A stretch of 64,000 bases of DNA from RPRB01 sp035519675 (GCA_035519675.1 DATIWB010000013.1:103568-167567), one strand, 5' to 3'; counted from the first letter of the stretch, positions 1 to 8,791 are shown. The notes: a model not told the origin generated them from the sequence alone. Translations and numbers: made by a program.

Positions 1-266
1 TCGTCGAGGAATTCGCCGACCGCCGAGGGCGCGTGCCACAGCTCGAAACCGTTCCGGTCGAGCGAGAGGAACCGCACCGTCTCCCGTGCGTCGTGGATGA
101 TGACCCGGCGAGGCAGGTACTCGCAGTTGTCGGCCGGCGTCCCTGGAGGGGGCGTCCCCACGTGGCTGACCGGGACTTCGGGACAGCGCCCGAGATAGAG
201 GAGCGGGGCGATGACCGTCGCCGGCCGCCCCCCTCCCTGGGTGATTTGGGCGATGCTCGGGTTCAT
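1..266 (-). CDS. CmcJ/NvfI-like oxidoreductase, N-terminal part (runs off left edge)
   Basis: Only the first 88 or so codons are inside the window; the gene continues beyond base 1. The start is ATG at 266 with an AGAGAGGA ribosome-binding site just before it. The visible residues include APLLYL, a Pro-rich PPPGTPADN stretch and the segment HDARE...SLDRNGFEL...SAVGEF. That pattern is typical of the CmcJ/NvfI family, which includes cephamycin-cluster CmcJ and fungal Fe(II)/2-oxoglutarate-type oxygenases. The catalytic part is outside the window, so substrate and reaction cannot be judged. It is divergent from a LysR-type regulator, which probably controls it. Family call is from motif recognition; moderately sure. 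Confidence 0.6.
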   Translation of the reverse strand, partial: MNPSIAQITQGGGRPATVIAPLLYLGRCPEVPVSHVGTPPPGTPADNCEYLPRRVIIHDARETVRFLSLDRNGFELWHAPSAVGEFLD

Positions 267-281
267 GGGTCCTCTCTCTAG

Positions 282-302
282 GGAGCCGGCGCCGGCGGCT
301 CC
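282..302. promoter_or_regulatory. inverted repeat in the CmcJ/LysR divergent promoter region
   Basis: GGAGCC (282-287) and GGCTCC (297-302) are perfect 6-base arms around a G+C-only spacer. The size and position between two divergent starts suit a LysR-type operator. Binding is an inference. Confidence 0.4.
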
Positions 303-338
303 AATGCCGTCTCGGGCCGGTTCGCATGCGGAGCGGGA

Positions 339-1238
339 ATGCCACTCCGGCTGCTGAACCTCCCCCCGCTGGAGCTGTTTCGCGGCTTCGTCGCCGTCGG
401 GCGCTCGCTGAGCATCACCACCGCCGCCCGCGAGCTGGCCATCACCCAGCCCGCGCTGAGCCGGCAGATCCACGCGCTGGAGGACGCGCTGGGGTGCGCG
501 CTCTTCGTCCGCCGTCACCGGAGCCTCGAGCTCACCTCCGAGGGCACCCGGCTCCTCCGCACCGCGGACGCGTGGCTGGACCAGCTCGGCGAGGCCATCG
601 AGGCGCTCCGGCCGGTGGACCCGAGCTCGGTGGCCATCACCAGCTCCACCGGCTTCGCCGCGCTGTGGCTCCTCCCCCGTCTGGGGGAATTCCAGGCCAC
701 CCATCCCGACGTGGACCTGCGGGTGGTGGCCAGCAACCGCGTGCTCGACCTGGAGCGAGAGGCCATCGATCTCGCGGTGCGGTACTGCCCCGCCGAGGAC
801 GCGCCATCCGGAGCCGTCCGCCTCTTCGGCGAGGAGCTGGTGCCGGTGGCGAGCGCGGCGCTGGATCTGGACGACCCGGTGCAGCTCGGGAAGGCCGTCC
901 TGCTGGACTACGACGACCCGGCCCACCCGCTGCTCCACTGGGCGCACTGGCTGCGTGCGACCGGCGCGGCCCGGACCAGGCCGGGGCGGGTACTCCGCTT
1001 CACCCAGTACGAGCAGGCCATCCAGTCGGCGCTGGCCGGCCACGGCGTGGCGCTCGGACGCCTGGCGCTGGTGCGTCCGCTCATCGCCTCGGGGCAGCTC
1101 CGGTCCACCACCCGCCGGGGACCCCTGCCACTCGGCTACGGCTACTGGCTGGTGTCACGGAGCAGGCCGCTGGGGCGCAACGCCGCTCGGGTGCGGTCGT
1201 GGGTCCTGTCGCGGGCCTCGGGAGAGGTCAGCGGCTGA
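339..1238 (+). CDS. LysR-family transcriptional regulator (GcvA-like)
   Basis: The product has 299 residues, the usual length for LysR regulators. The winged helix-turn-helix lies at about residues 9-65, with the recognition segment AARELAITQPALSRQIHALE and the ELTSEG wing. A type-2 periplasmic-binding-like effector domain follows from about residue 90, with GVALGRLALVRPLI near the end as in GcvA relatives. ATG at 339 has GGAGCGG directly upstream. The gene is divergent from the CmcJ-like gene across a 72-base gap with an inverted repeat, the normal arrangement for a LysR protein and its target. The effector is unknown; a role controlling the neighbour is inferred from position. Confidence 0.9.
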   Translation: MPLRLLNLPPLELFRGFVAVGRSLSITTAARELAITQPALSRQIHALEDALGCALFVRRHRSLELTSEGTRLLRTADAWLDQLGEAIEALRPVDPSSVAITSSTGFAALWLLPRLGEFQATHPDVDLRVVASNRVLDLEREAIDLAVRYCPAEDAPSGAVRLFGEELVPVASAALDLDDPVQLGKAVLLDYDDPAHPLLHWAHWLRATGAARTRPGRVLRFTQYEQAIQSALAGHGVALGRLALVRPLIASGQLRSTTRRGPLPLGYGYWLVSRSRPLGRNAARVRSWVLSRASGEVSG

Positions 1239-1348
1239 GCGCGGCACGGGCTCCCTCGGAGCGAGCGGCCCCGTTCGGAGGCAAGGGAACGTCGAAGGTT
1301 CGGCCGTGGCCCAGCCGTCGTCTCCCGGTCGCTCCCGTCGCCGGTGGT

Positions 1349-1741
1349 TCAACCGGGTGGGGCTGCTCCCCCGAGCTCCTGGCGGAGCGCGGCGCGGACG
1401 TCCTCGATCCGCACCCGGTGGTCGGCGGCCTTGAACACCACCCGGTCACCGCGCCGGATGACCAGCCCGTGGCTCTCGAAGCCCAGCGCCCGGACCTGCT
1501 CCGGCACCCCGGGGGCGAGGTGCTCCACCGTGCTCACCCGCACCGCTGGACCGAACTCGCTCGGAAGCCCGCTCACGGCGGACCGCACCTGCGCGCAGAC
1601 GGGTCAGTCGCGCAGGTACCAGTACGTCACCTCCAGCGGAGGCTCCGGCCGGGCACACCCCAGCGCGAGCAGGAGCGCGAGGCCGGCCAGCCGCCGTGCG
1701 CCGCGGCTCAGTTCTGGGTGGCGTAGACGTAGTTCAGGCAC
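1349..1741 (-). CDS. predicted selenocysteine lipoprotein with thioredoxin-like UxxC motif
   Basis: Read through the UGA at 1606-1604, this frame gives one protein of 130 residues. A lipoprotein signal (RRLAGLALLLALGC, lipobox Cys 29) leads into the strand VTYWYLRD, then U46-P-V-C49, then helix and strand segments ending in VRIEDVRAAL. That order is a thioredoxin/glutaredoxin-like fold with UxxC replacing CxxC, so an exported membrane-anchored thiol redox role is inferred. A hairpin with GGUC in its loop lies 19 bases after the UGA, as in bacterial SECIS elements. The GTG at 1741 lies inside the end of the copper monooxygenase gene, so translation is probably coupled; a CTG nearer the end of that gene is an alternative. 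The conservative reading is two frames split by a stop or sequencing error. The Sec machinery genes are not in the window. Confidence 0.6.
1568..1606 (-). promoter_or_regulatory. candidate bacterial SECIS element after in-frame UGA
   Basis: The UGA occupies 1606-1604. After it, CCCG (1603-1600) pairs with CGGG (1571-1568) as a lower stem. GGTG (1589-1586) pairs with CGCC (1580-1577) as an upper stem around the 5-base loop CGGTC. The loop GGUC begins 19 bases after the UGA; in E. coli fdhF the same tetranucleotide sits at about 18. Folding was done by eye. Confidence 0.5.
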
Positions 1742-2928
1742 ATCTCGTCCGTGGTCTTCTCGCCCCAGGTCACCGCCGCACCCGTCGGGTTGTCCCAGGT
1801 GCAGCTCAGCGACAGCTGCGTGCCGACGGTGATGGGCAGCGGCGTGGAGAAGAAGTACGCCTGTTGCCAGTGGAAGTCCCACGAAGGGATGTCCACCAGG
1901 CAGCTGCTCCCGGCGTTCACCGTCACCTTCCGTCCCTTGGTGTGCATGTGGGGGATGACGCCCCAGAGCACGCCACTGGCCGGCGAGCCGATCTGGAACG
2001 TGGAGGTGTAGCCGCTGGCACCGGCGGGGATGCTGAAGCCGAGGTTCGCCAGGGGGAGGATCGCCGCCGGCCTGGCCACCGGTCCGCGGGCGAACTGCAT
2101 CTGGACGCGGGTGGTGTCCGGCGCGCTCGGGCCCGCGGCCAGGTTGTAGTGGACCTGCATCACCACCACCTCGCCGGCCTGGAGCGGGATGCCGGTGGTC
2201 TCGGGGAAGCGGGTGGCCTGCGTGCCCGGCACCCAGCCCCCGAGCATGCGGGGAGTCCCCGACGTCCCCGGACCTCCGAAGCAGGTCCATCCCGGATCGG
2301 GATCCGTGGCGTCGGCGCTGAGCGCCTCGAGCGCGGTGGTGGCGAAGAGCAGCACGTGGTGCACCAGCTGGCGCTGGCCGGGCGCAACATCCACGCCGAC
2401 CAGGGACTGGTTGCCGCTCAGGTGGGGGTCGAGCAGGAAGCAGTGGTAGTCGTCGCTCAGCGACGGGTCCGGCGCGTAAGGCTCGCTGGGGGTGAGCGTG
2501 AGGTCCACCCACTGCAGGCCTGCGTCCGGGGGCGAGAAGCTGACCGCCTTGCTCGGGTCTCCCTGGGGCGTCCCCCCTGTCGCCCAGGCCACCAGCGTGG
2601 CCACGTCCGCATCGCTCAGCCGGCGGGAGGCCTGGAGCGGCTGGCATCCCTCGGCCGGCTTCCACGGCGGCATCCGGCGGTTGCGGACGGCGTCGGCGAC
2701 CGCCGCGGCGTGGGTCTGCGCATCGGCATAGGTCTCGAGCGGAAAGGGCGCGAAGCCGCCGGTGACGTGGCAGCTCTGGCAGTGCTGCTGGAACAGCGCC
2801 TGGACCTGGCCGTAGTAGGGAAGGACCTCCGCCCCCGAGTCCGGGGCGCCCACCGACGCGCCGCCACTGCACCCCCCAGCGAGCAGCAGCCCGAGGACCG
2901 AGAACGTGGGGGGCAAGGCACGCGTCAT
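1708..2928 (-). CDS. cytochrome c / copper type II ascorbate-dependent monooxygenase-like lipoprotein
   Basis: The 406-residue product starts with a lipoprotein signal (LGLLLAGGC, Cys 20). A cytochrome c domain follows, with heme motif CQSCH at 50-54 and MPPWKP further on. The rest resembles the peptidylglycine/dopamine monooxygenase (PHM/DBM) fold, with HHVLLF, VHYN and PHMH as the expected copper-binding histidine motifs. Such cytochrome-PHM fusions are common in myxobacteria and usually have unknown substrates; an exported oxidative role is inferred. Its end overlaps the start of the predicted selenoprotein gene by about 34 bases, so the two are probably co-transcribed. Confidence 0.8.
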   Translation of the reverse strand: MTRALPPTFSVLGLLLAGGCSGGASVGAPDSGAEVLPYYGQVQALFQQHCQSCHVTGGFAPFPLETYADAQTHAAAVADAVRNRRMPPWKPAEGCQPLQASRRLSDADVATLVAWATGGTPQGDPSKAVSFSPPDAGLQWVDLTLTPSEPYAPDPSLSDDYHCFLLDPHLSGNQSLVGVDVAPGQRQLVHHVLLFATTALEALSADATDPDPGWTCFGGPGTSGTPRMLGGWVPGTQATRFPETTGIPLQAGEVVVMQVHYNLAAGPSAPDTTRVQMQFARGPVARPAAILPLANLGFSIPAGASGYTSTFQIGSPASGVLWGVIPHMHTKGRKVTVNAGSSCLVDIPSWDFHWQQAYFFSTPLPITVGTQLSLSCTWDNPTGAAVTWGEKTTDEMCLNYVYATQN

Positions 2929-3054
2929 CCGGTGCCCGAGCCTAGCCCAGGGCGCGCCCGGGGCCGGGGGGACGGCGTCGGTCGCCGACGCGCCGCGGCG
3001 CTCCGGGCTTCACCCGGGGGCCGCCGCTGATGATAGTGACGCATTCCAGAACCC

Positions 3055-6000
3055 ATGGAATCGCCTGTGCTCTCGGTGTCCGACGCCCTCGCCGGCAAGC
3101 GCATCCTCCTGACGGGGAGCACCGGGTTCCTGGGCAAGGTCACCCTCTCGATGCTCCTCCATCGCTACGGGGGCGTGCTGGGGCGGGTCTGGGCGCTGGT
3201 GCGGCGCGGCTCGTCCAGCAGCGCCGAGGCCCGCTTCGTGGAGAAGGTGGTCCGGAGCGAGCCGTTCCAGCCGCTCCGGGACCACCATGGCGACGAGGAG
3301 GCCGAGGCCTTCGTCCGCGCCCGCTGCGCCGTGCTCGACGGCGACATCACCGATGCGCTGTTCGGCCTGTCCGACGACGAGCTCCGGATGCTGGCCGGCC
3401 AGGTGGACGTGGTCGTCAACTGCGCGGGCCTGGTCTCCTTCAACCCTCCGCTCGAGGTGGGGCTGAAGATCAACACCTACGGCGTCAAGAACGCCGTCGA
3501 GCTGTGCCAGCGGCTGGGGGTGCCGCTGGTCCACGTCTCCACCGCCTTCGTGGTCGGCAACCGGAGCGGGCTGGTCTTCGAGGACGAGGAGATCGCCGGC
3601 TACTTCCCCCGGAAGGGCGAGCTGGACGGCCGCGACTTCTCGCTCCAGAACGAGCTCGATGACGCCGCCCGGCTGGTGAAGCGGCTCCGGGAGCAGGCCG
3701 AGGACCACGCGCTGACCTCCGAGTTCCGCGCCCGGGCGCTGGAACGGCTCGAGGAGGATGGCCGCGACGGCCGCGACGACAAGACGCTGCGGCTGGCGGT
3801 GGGCCGGGAGCGAAAGCTGTGGCTCACCCAGAAGCTGACCGACGCCGGGATGGAGCGCGCCCGCAGCTGGGGCTGGCCCAACACCTACACCTACACCAAG
3901 TCGCTCGGTGAGCAGGTCATCGCCGGGACGCCCGGCCTCAGCTACGCCATCGTCCGTCCGAGCATCGTGGAGAGCGCGCTCCGCTACCCGTTCCCGGGCT
4001 GGAACGAGGGCTTCACCACCTCGGCGCCGCTGGCCTTTGCCGGCCTCAAGGGACATCGGCTCATCCCGGCGGCCGAGCGCGCCATTCTGGACATCATCCC
4101 GGTGGACCTGGTGGCGGGCTCCCTGGTCGCCATCACCGCCCGGGCGATGACCCGGCCCGAGCGGCGGGTGTACCAGCAGGCCTCGGGCGACTCGAATCCC
4201 TTCTACGCCCCGCGCTCGGTGGAGCTGGTGGGCCTCTACCGCCGCAAGCACTTCCGCGAGCGCGAGACCGGGAGCGCGCTCCTCAACGACGTGAAGAGCC
4301 GGCTCGAGCCGCAGCCGGTGTCCAAGCGCAGCTTCCTCGCCCGCTCCGCGCCGCTCTTCGCCACCGGGGCACGGCTGCTGCGCCAGGGCATCGAGGACCA
4401 TGGGCCCCGCTGGGGGGCGCCGCGGGTCTCGGCCATGCTGGAGCGCGCCAGGGAGCAGCTGGAGCGGGTGGAGGAGCAGGCCTCGTCGCTCGCGTCGCTG
4501 ATCGAGCTGTTCCTCCCCTTCCTCTGGGAGAACCGCTACGTCTTCCGCTGCGACAACACCCGGGCGCTCTACGCGGCGATGGATCCGGAGGACGCGGCGA
4601 AGATTCCCTGGGACCCGCACGGCATCGACTGGCGGCGGTACTTCCTCGAGGTCCACCTCCCCGGTCTCGAGAAGTGGGTGTTCCCGGGCCTGGAGGAGGA
4701 GCGCGAGCGCCGCAAGGCCATTCACGCCCACCGGGATCTCCTCGAGCTGTTCGACTCCGCGGTGCACACCTACCGGCACCGGGTGGCCTTCCGCCGGGTG
4801 GAGGACGATCGCGAGGAACGCTTCACCTACGGCGAGGTGCACCGCTGGGCCGCCCGCGTGGGAAGCTTCCTCCTCCGGAGCGGGGTCAAGCAGGGCGACC
4901 GGGTGCTGCTGGTCTCCGAGAACCGCCCCGAGTGGCCCATCGCCTACTTCGGAATCCTCCGCGCCGGCGCCACCGTCGTCCCGGTGGACCCGGCCTCGAG
5001 CGAGTCCGAGGTGGTCAACATCGTCCGCCGCAGCCAGGCACGGGTGGTGCTCCTCTCCGAGGACGCGGCGCAGGACCTCGCCGGCCTCTGGCGCACGCTC
5101 TCCGAGCACTCGCTGGAGGTGAGCCTGGCCACGCTGGCCCAGGCGATGGAGGGCGACGTCGGGCAGCCGGGGCGCATCGGTCCGGTGCGGAAGAGCGCTG
5201 CCCCGGACGACGTGGCCTCGCTCATCTTCACCTCCGGGACCACCGGGACGCCCAAGGGGGTGATGCTCACCCACCGGAACTTTGCCTCGCTGGTGCCGAA
5301 GCTTGCCGCCTCCTTCGACTTCGGCGTGGGCGACGGGCTGCTCTCCGTCCTCCCGCTGCACCACACCTTCGAGTTCTCCGCGGGGCTCCTCACCCCGTTC
5401 AGCCGTGGCGCCGAGGTGACCTACCTCGACGAGCTCACCACCGACCGGCTGGGCGAGGTGCTCGAGTCGGGGCACGTCACGGCGATGATCGGCGTGCCCG
5501 CGCTGTGGACGCTGTTCTACCGGAAGATCACCCAGGAGCTGACGGCGAAGCCGGCCATCCTCGAGCAGGCGATGCGGGCGCTGATGTCCGCCCACGGCTC
5601 GCTGCGGAACCGCAGGAACGTGAACCTCGGCAAGCTGCTGTTCTGGCCGGTCCACAGAAAGTTCGGGGGCCGCATCAAGTTCCTGATCTCCGGCGGGTCG
5701 GCGCTGCCGGACGAGGTGCACAAGGCCTTCCATGACCTCGGCTTCGACCTGGCCGAGGGCTACGGCCTGACCGAGGCCTCGCCGGTGCTCAGCGTGCAGG
5801 CTCCGGGGAACAAGCGGGCGCCGGGGAGCGTGGGCAAGGCGCTGCCCGGCATCGAGCTGCGCATCGACCACCCGGACAACGAGGGCATCGGCGAGGTCTG
5901 CGCGCGCGGCCCGAACGTGATGGCCGGCTACTTCGCCGATCGCGAGGCCACCGATGCCACGCTCGTCGAGGGCTGGCTCCACACCGGCGACCTGGGACGG

Positions 6001-7455
6001 CTCGAGGCCGACGGGCAGCTGTACCTGGTGGGGCGCAAGAAGGACGTCATCATCGACGCCAATGGGAAGAACGCCTACCCCGACGAGCTGGAGGAGGCCT
6101 ACGGCGACCACCCGTCGATCAAGGAGCTCTCGGTGGTGGGGCTTCCGGACGATGCGGGCGGGGAGACGGTGGCCTGCCTCTGCGTGCCGGAGTACGGGGA
6201 GCGGAATCGCGAGGAGGTGCGGGCGGAGCTGGAGGAGCACTTCCGCCGGGTCTCGTCCGAGCTGCCCTTCCACCGGCGCATCAAGGTGCTGCGCTTCTGG
6301 GACGGCGAGTTGCCGAAGACCAGCACCCGGAAGGTGAAGCGCAAGCTGGTGGTGGAGGAGCTGCGGAGGCTGGAGAAGCTCGCCGCCTCCGGAGAGAAGG
6401 CCCGGCCCGCCGCGCACGGCGGCTCCACCGACTGGCTCCAGCGGCTCGTCGCCGAGGTCATCGGCAAGCCGGCCAGCGAGGTCCGGCCCGAGTCACGGCT
6501 CTCCGCCGACCTGGGATTCGACTCGCTGATGCTGACCGAGCTGTCGGTGGCGCTCGAGGCCGCGGGCATCGCCCTCCCGGAGGCGGGGGACCTCTCGGGG
6601 GTGGAGACAGTGAAGGACCTGGCGCGCCTGCTGGGGAGCGCCGCTCGGCGCCTGGCCGAGCCCGCCGAGGGCGTGGAGCCGGCGCCGATCGAGGCCGAGC
6701 CCGGCAGCCGGGAGATCCCCGTGCCCGCGCCAGTGGCCACGCTCGGCCGCACCATGCTGGATCTCTGGCAGAAGGCGATGTTCGGCGGGGTCTTCGACGT
6801 GAAGGTGACCGGACAGGCCTACGTGCCGCAGAGCGGGAACTTCCTGGTCATCGCCAACCACAGCTCGCACCTGGACATGGGGCTGGTGAAGTACGCCCTG
6901 GGCGAGCAGGGCGGGCGGATGGCCTCCCTGGCCGCCCGCGACTACTTCTTCGACACGCCGCTCAAGCGGGCCTGGTTCGAGAACTTCACCAACCTCATCC
7001 CCATGGACCGCCACGGGAGCCTGCGCGAGTCGCTGCGGCTGGCGGGCGAGGCGCTCCAGAACGGCTACCACCTCCTCATCTTCCCCGAGGGAACGCGCTC
7101 GCCGGACGGGCAGATGCGCGACTTCTACCCGACGCTGGGTTACCTCGCGCTCACCTACGGGGTGGACATCGTCCCCGTCCACATCCACGGCGCGTACGAG
7201 GCGCTGCCCAAGGGGAGCATGCTCCCGAAGCAGAAGGAGATCTCGGTCCGCATCGGGCCCCCCCTCGGGATCGGCGAGCTGCGTCGGCGCGCCCGGGGGC
7301 TCGCCCGGAGCGAGAGCTACCGGCTGGTGACCCGCATCGCCGAGGAGGCGGTGAAGCGGCTGCGGGAAGGCGGCGTGTTCTGGCTCGAGCCCGACGTGGA
7401 GCTGGCGCCGGCTCCGGTGCGTCCGCGGCGGAGCTCGGGCGGGGGACCGAGGTGA
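3055..7455 (+). CDS. multidomain fatty acyl reductase / acyl-AMP ligase / ACP / PlsC acyltransferase (ElbD-like)
   Basis: A 1466-residue enzyme with four domains. Residues about 10-430 are an NAD(P)-binding male-sterility/fatty acyl-CoA reductase domain (GSTGFLGK near 20, YTYTK ending at K282). Residues about 560-1110 are an AMP-binding ligase (FTSGTTGTPKG near 725, YGLTE, GWLHTGD). An acyl-carrier domain follows with LGFDSLM, phosphopantetheine Ser 1157. The C-terminal PlsC acyltransferase has NHSSHLD (H1269, D1274) and FPEGTRS near 1343. The architecture fits activation, carrier loading, reduction to aldehyde/alcohol and acyl transfer, and matches my recollection of ElbD from Myxococcus xanthus, involved in ether-lipid formation. 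The next gene overlaps by 4 bases. Domain calls are firm; the ether-lipid role is inferred. Confidence 0.85.
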   Translation: MESPVLSVSDALAGKRILLTGSTGFLGKVTLSMLLHRYGGVLGRVWALVRRGSSSSAEARFVEKVVRSEPFQPLRDHHGDEEAEAFVRARCAVLDGDITDALFGLSDDELRMLAGQVDVVVNCAGLVSFNPPLEVGLKINTYGVKNAVELCQRLGVPLVHVSTAFVVGNRSGLVFEDEEIAGYFPRKGELDGRDFSLQNELDDAARLVKRLREQAEDHALTSEFRARALERLEEDGRDGRDDKTLRLAVGRERKLWLTQKLTDAGMERARSWGWPNTYTYTKSLGEQVIAGTPGLSYAIVRPSIVESALRYPFPGWNEGFTTSAPLAFAGLKGHRLIPAAERAILDIIPVDLVAGSLVAITARAMTRPERRVYQQASGDSNPFYAPRSVELVGLYRRKHFRERETGSALLNDVKSRLEPQPVSKRSFLARSAPLFATGARLLRQGIEDHGPRWGAPRVSAMLERAREQLERVEEQASSLASLIELFLPFLWENRYVFRCDNTRALYAAMDPEDAAKIPWDPHGIDWRRYFLEVHLPGLEKWVFPGLEEERERRKAIHAHRDLLELFDSAVHTYRHRVAFRRVEDDREERFTYGEVHRWAARVGSFLLRSGVKQGDRVLLVSENRPEWPIAYFGILRAGATVVPVDPASSESEVVNIVRRSQARVVLLSEDAAQDLAGLWRTLSEHSLEVSLATLAQAMEGDVGQPGRIGPVRKSAAPDDVASLIFTSGTTGTPKGVMLTHRNFASLVPKLAASFDFGVGDGLLSVLPLHHTFEFSAGLLTPFSRGAEVTYLDELTTDRLGEVLESGHVTAMIGVPALWTLFYRKITQELTAKPAILEQAMRALMSAHGSLRNRRNVNLGKLLFWPVHRKFGGRIKFLISGGSALPDEVHKAFHDLGFDLAEGYGLTEASPVLSVQAPGNKRAPGSVGKALPGIELRIDHPDNEGIGEVCARGPNVMAGYFADREATDATLVEGWLHTGDLGRLEADGQLYLVGRKKDVIIDANGKNAYPDELEEAYGDHPSIKELSVVGLPDDAGGETVACLCVPEYGERNREEVRAELEEHFRRVSSELPFHRRIKVLRFWDGELPKTSTRKVKRKLVVEELRRLEKLAASGEKARPAAHGGSTDWLQRLVAEVIGKPASEVRPESRLSADLGFDSLMLTELSVALEAAGIALPEAGDLSGVETVKDLARLLGSAARRLAEPAEGVEPAPIEAEPGSREIPVPAPVATLGRTMLDLWQKAMFGGVFDVKVTGQAYVPQSGNFLVIANHSSHLDMGLVKYALGEQGGRMASLAARDYFFDTPLKRAWFENFTNLIPMDRHGSLRESLRLAGEALQNGYHLLIFPEGTRSPDGQMRDFYPTLGYLALTYGVDIVPVHIHGAYEALPKGSMLPKQKEISVRIGPPLGIGELRRRARGLARSESYRLVTRIAEEAVKRLREGGVFWLEPDVELAPAPVRPRRSSGGGPR

Positions 7456-8492
7456 GCGGGGGCCGGAGCATCCTGGTCACCGGTGCCACCGGCTTCCTCG
7501 GCAGGGCCCTCGTCCCGCGGCTGTCGGCGGCCGGGCACCGCATCCGGATGCTGGGGCGGAGCGCCCCCGGCGCGGAGCTGCTCGCCCACGGGGAGTTCGT
7601 GCAGGGGGACCTCGGCGACCGGGCGGCGGTGAAGCGGGCACTCAGCGGCGTCGAGGTGCTGTACCACCTGGCGGGGAGGGTCTCCTTCGATCCTGCCGAC
7701 GGGCCGGCGATGTACCGGCTGCACGTCGCCGGGACGCGCGGGCTGCTGGAGGAGGTTCGGGCGCGCGGAGGCCTGGAGCGGATGGTGCTCGCCTCGACCA
7801 GCGGGACCACCGCGGTGTCCCGCACCGAGCGGGTGGCGACCGAGGAGGACCTTCCGCCGGTGGAGATCGTCGGCCGCTGGCCGTACTACCTCTCCAAGAT
7901 CTACGAGGAGAAGCTGGTCCTGGAGTACGGCAGCAAGCACCGGCTCCCGGTGGTGGTTCTCAACCCCAGCCTGCTCCTCGGACCCGGCGACGAGCGGCTG
8001 TCGTCCACCTGGACGGTGATGAAGTTCCTCCAGCGGGACCTCCCGTCGATGCCCAACGGCGGCATCAGCTTCGTCGACGTGCGCGATGCGGCGGAGGCCT
8101 TCGTGGCCGCGCTCGACCGGGGCGAGCCGGGAGGCAAGCACCTGCTGGGGATCAACATGTCGATGTCCGAGTTCTTCGGCCGGCTGGAGCGCCTCTCCGG
8201 CGTCAGCGCGCCGCGACTCCGGCTCCCCTCGAAGGTCAACGTGGCCGGGGCGAAGCTGCTGCAGAAGCTGGCCGAGGCCCGCGGGCGCCAGCCGGCGCTG
8301 GACGCGGCAAGCGTGGACATCGCCGAGCACTGGTTCTGGGTGGATGCGCGGAAGGCGGAGCGAGCGCTGGGTTTCGTCGCCCGTGATCCTCAAGAAACGC
8401 TGCGGGACACGGTGCTGGATCTGCTCTCACGGATGCCCCAGAAGCAGTGGCCGGGGACCAAGGGCCGGCTGGCGAGCCTCCGGCGGAGCTGA
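7452..8492 (+). CDS. NAD-dependent epimerase/dehydratase family SDR
   Basis: An extended short-chain dehydrogenase of 346 residues, like dihydroflavonol-4-reductase and 3-beta-hydroxysteroid dehydrogenase relatives. It shows the GATGFLG cofactor loop near residue 11, LYHLAG, and the catalytic Y-x3-K as YYLSK. The GTG start at 7452 overlaps the upstream stop (GTGA), so it is translated with the multidomain acyl enzyme and probably acts in the same lipid pathway, perhaps reducing a keto or aldehyde intermediate. No membrane segment is obvious. Substrate unknown. Confidence 0.85.
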   Translation: MSGGRSILVTGATGFLGRALVPRLSAAGHRIRMLGRSAPGAELLAHGEFVQGDLGDRAAVKRALSGVEVLYHLAGRVSFDPADGPAMYRLHVAGTRGLLEEVRARGGLERMVLASTSGTTAVSRTERVATEEDLPPVEIVGRWPYYLSKIYEEKLVLEYGSKHRLPVVVLNPSLLLGPGDERLSSTWTVMKFLQRDLPSMPNGGISFVDVRDAAEAFVAALDRGEPGGKHLLGINMSMSEFFGRLERLSGVSAPRLRLPSKVNVAGAKLLQKLAEARGRQPALDAASVDIAEHWFWVDARKAERALGFVARDPQETLRDTVLDLLSRMPQKQWPGTKGRLASLRRS

Positions 8493-8535
8493 CGCATCTC
8501 GAACCGCTGCTACCCGCGGTGCAGCTCCTCTGCCC

Positions 8536-8733
8536 TCATTCGGTCTGCGCGACCTGAGCGACCACCCCCGGCGCGCCGGCGCTGGTGACGCGGTAGGCGC
8601 TGTAGAGCGCACCGTGCCCACCCAGCCAGACGCCGATCAGCAGCCCACCCACGGCGAGGATGCCCAGCCCGCGGGCGCGGGCGATCTCCTCGAAAGACTT
8701 CAGCGAGCTCTGCGGATGGTGTGAGGTCTTCAT
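8536..8733 (-). CDS. small single-TM protein under a sigma-54 promoter (array member 1)
   Basis: A 65-residue protein: polar N-terminus (MKTSHHPQSS), one hydrophobic helix (GLGILAVGGLLIGVWLGG), then a short tail. ATG at 8733 has CGGAG upstream. An in-frame ATG at 8823 lies beyond the predicted promoter and is not used here. A -24/-12 element lies 59 bases upstream. It is the most divergent of three small membrane proteins flanking the sigma-54 activator; it shares the Gly-rich helix and a Tyr after it. Function unknown. Confidence 0.65.
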   Translation of the reverse strand: MKTSHHPQSSLKSFEEIARARGLGILAVGGLLIGVWLGGHGALYSAYRVTSAGAPGVVAQVAQTE

Positions 8734-8791
8734 GACGGTCTCCGGTCGAAGGCTTGGCCGGTGTCTTTCCCGGCCACGGCAGGAACGGATT

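Noticed and set aside
1604..1606. UGA treated as a plain stop splitting two genes
   Set aside because: The upstream part would be a signal peptide with no mature protein, and the downstream part would lack a start with RBS and its first redox residue; read-through explains both. Sequencing error remains open.
3010..6417. Very long open frame opposite the multidomain lipid enzyme
   Set aside because: It lies wholly antisense to a gene with clear catalytic motifs; its product is Arg/Leu/Pro/Gly-rich low-complexity sequence, a by-product of high G+C third positions.
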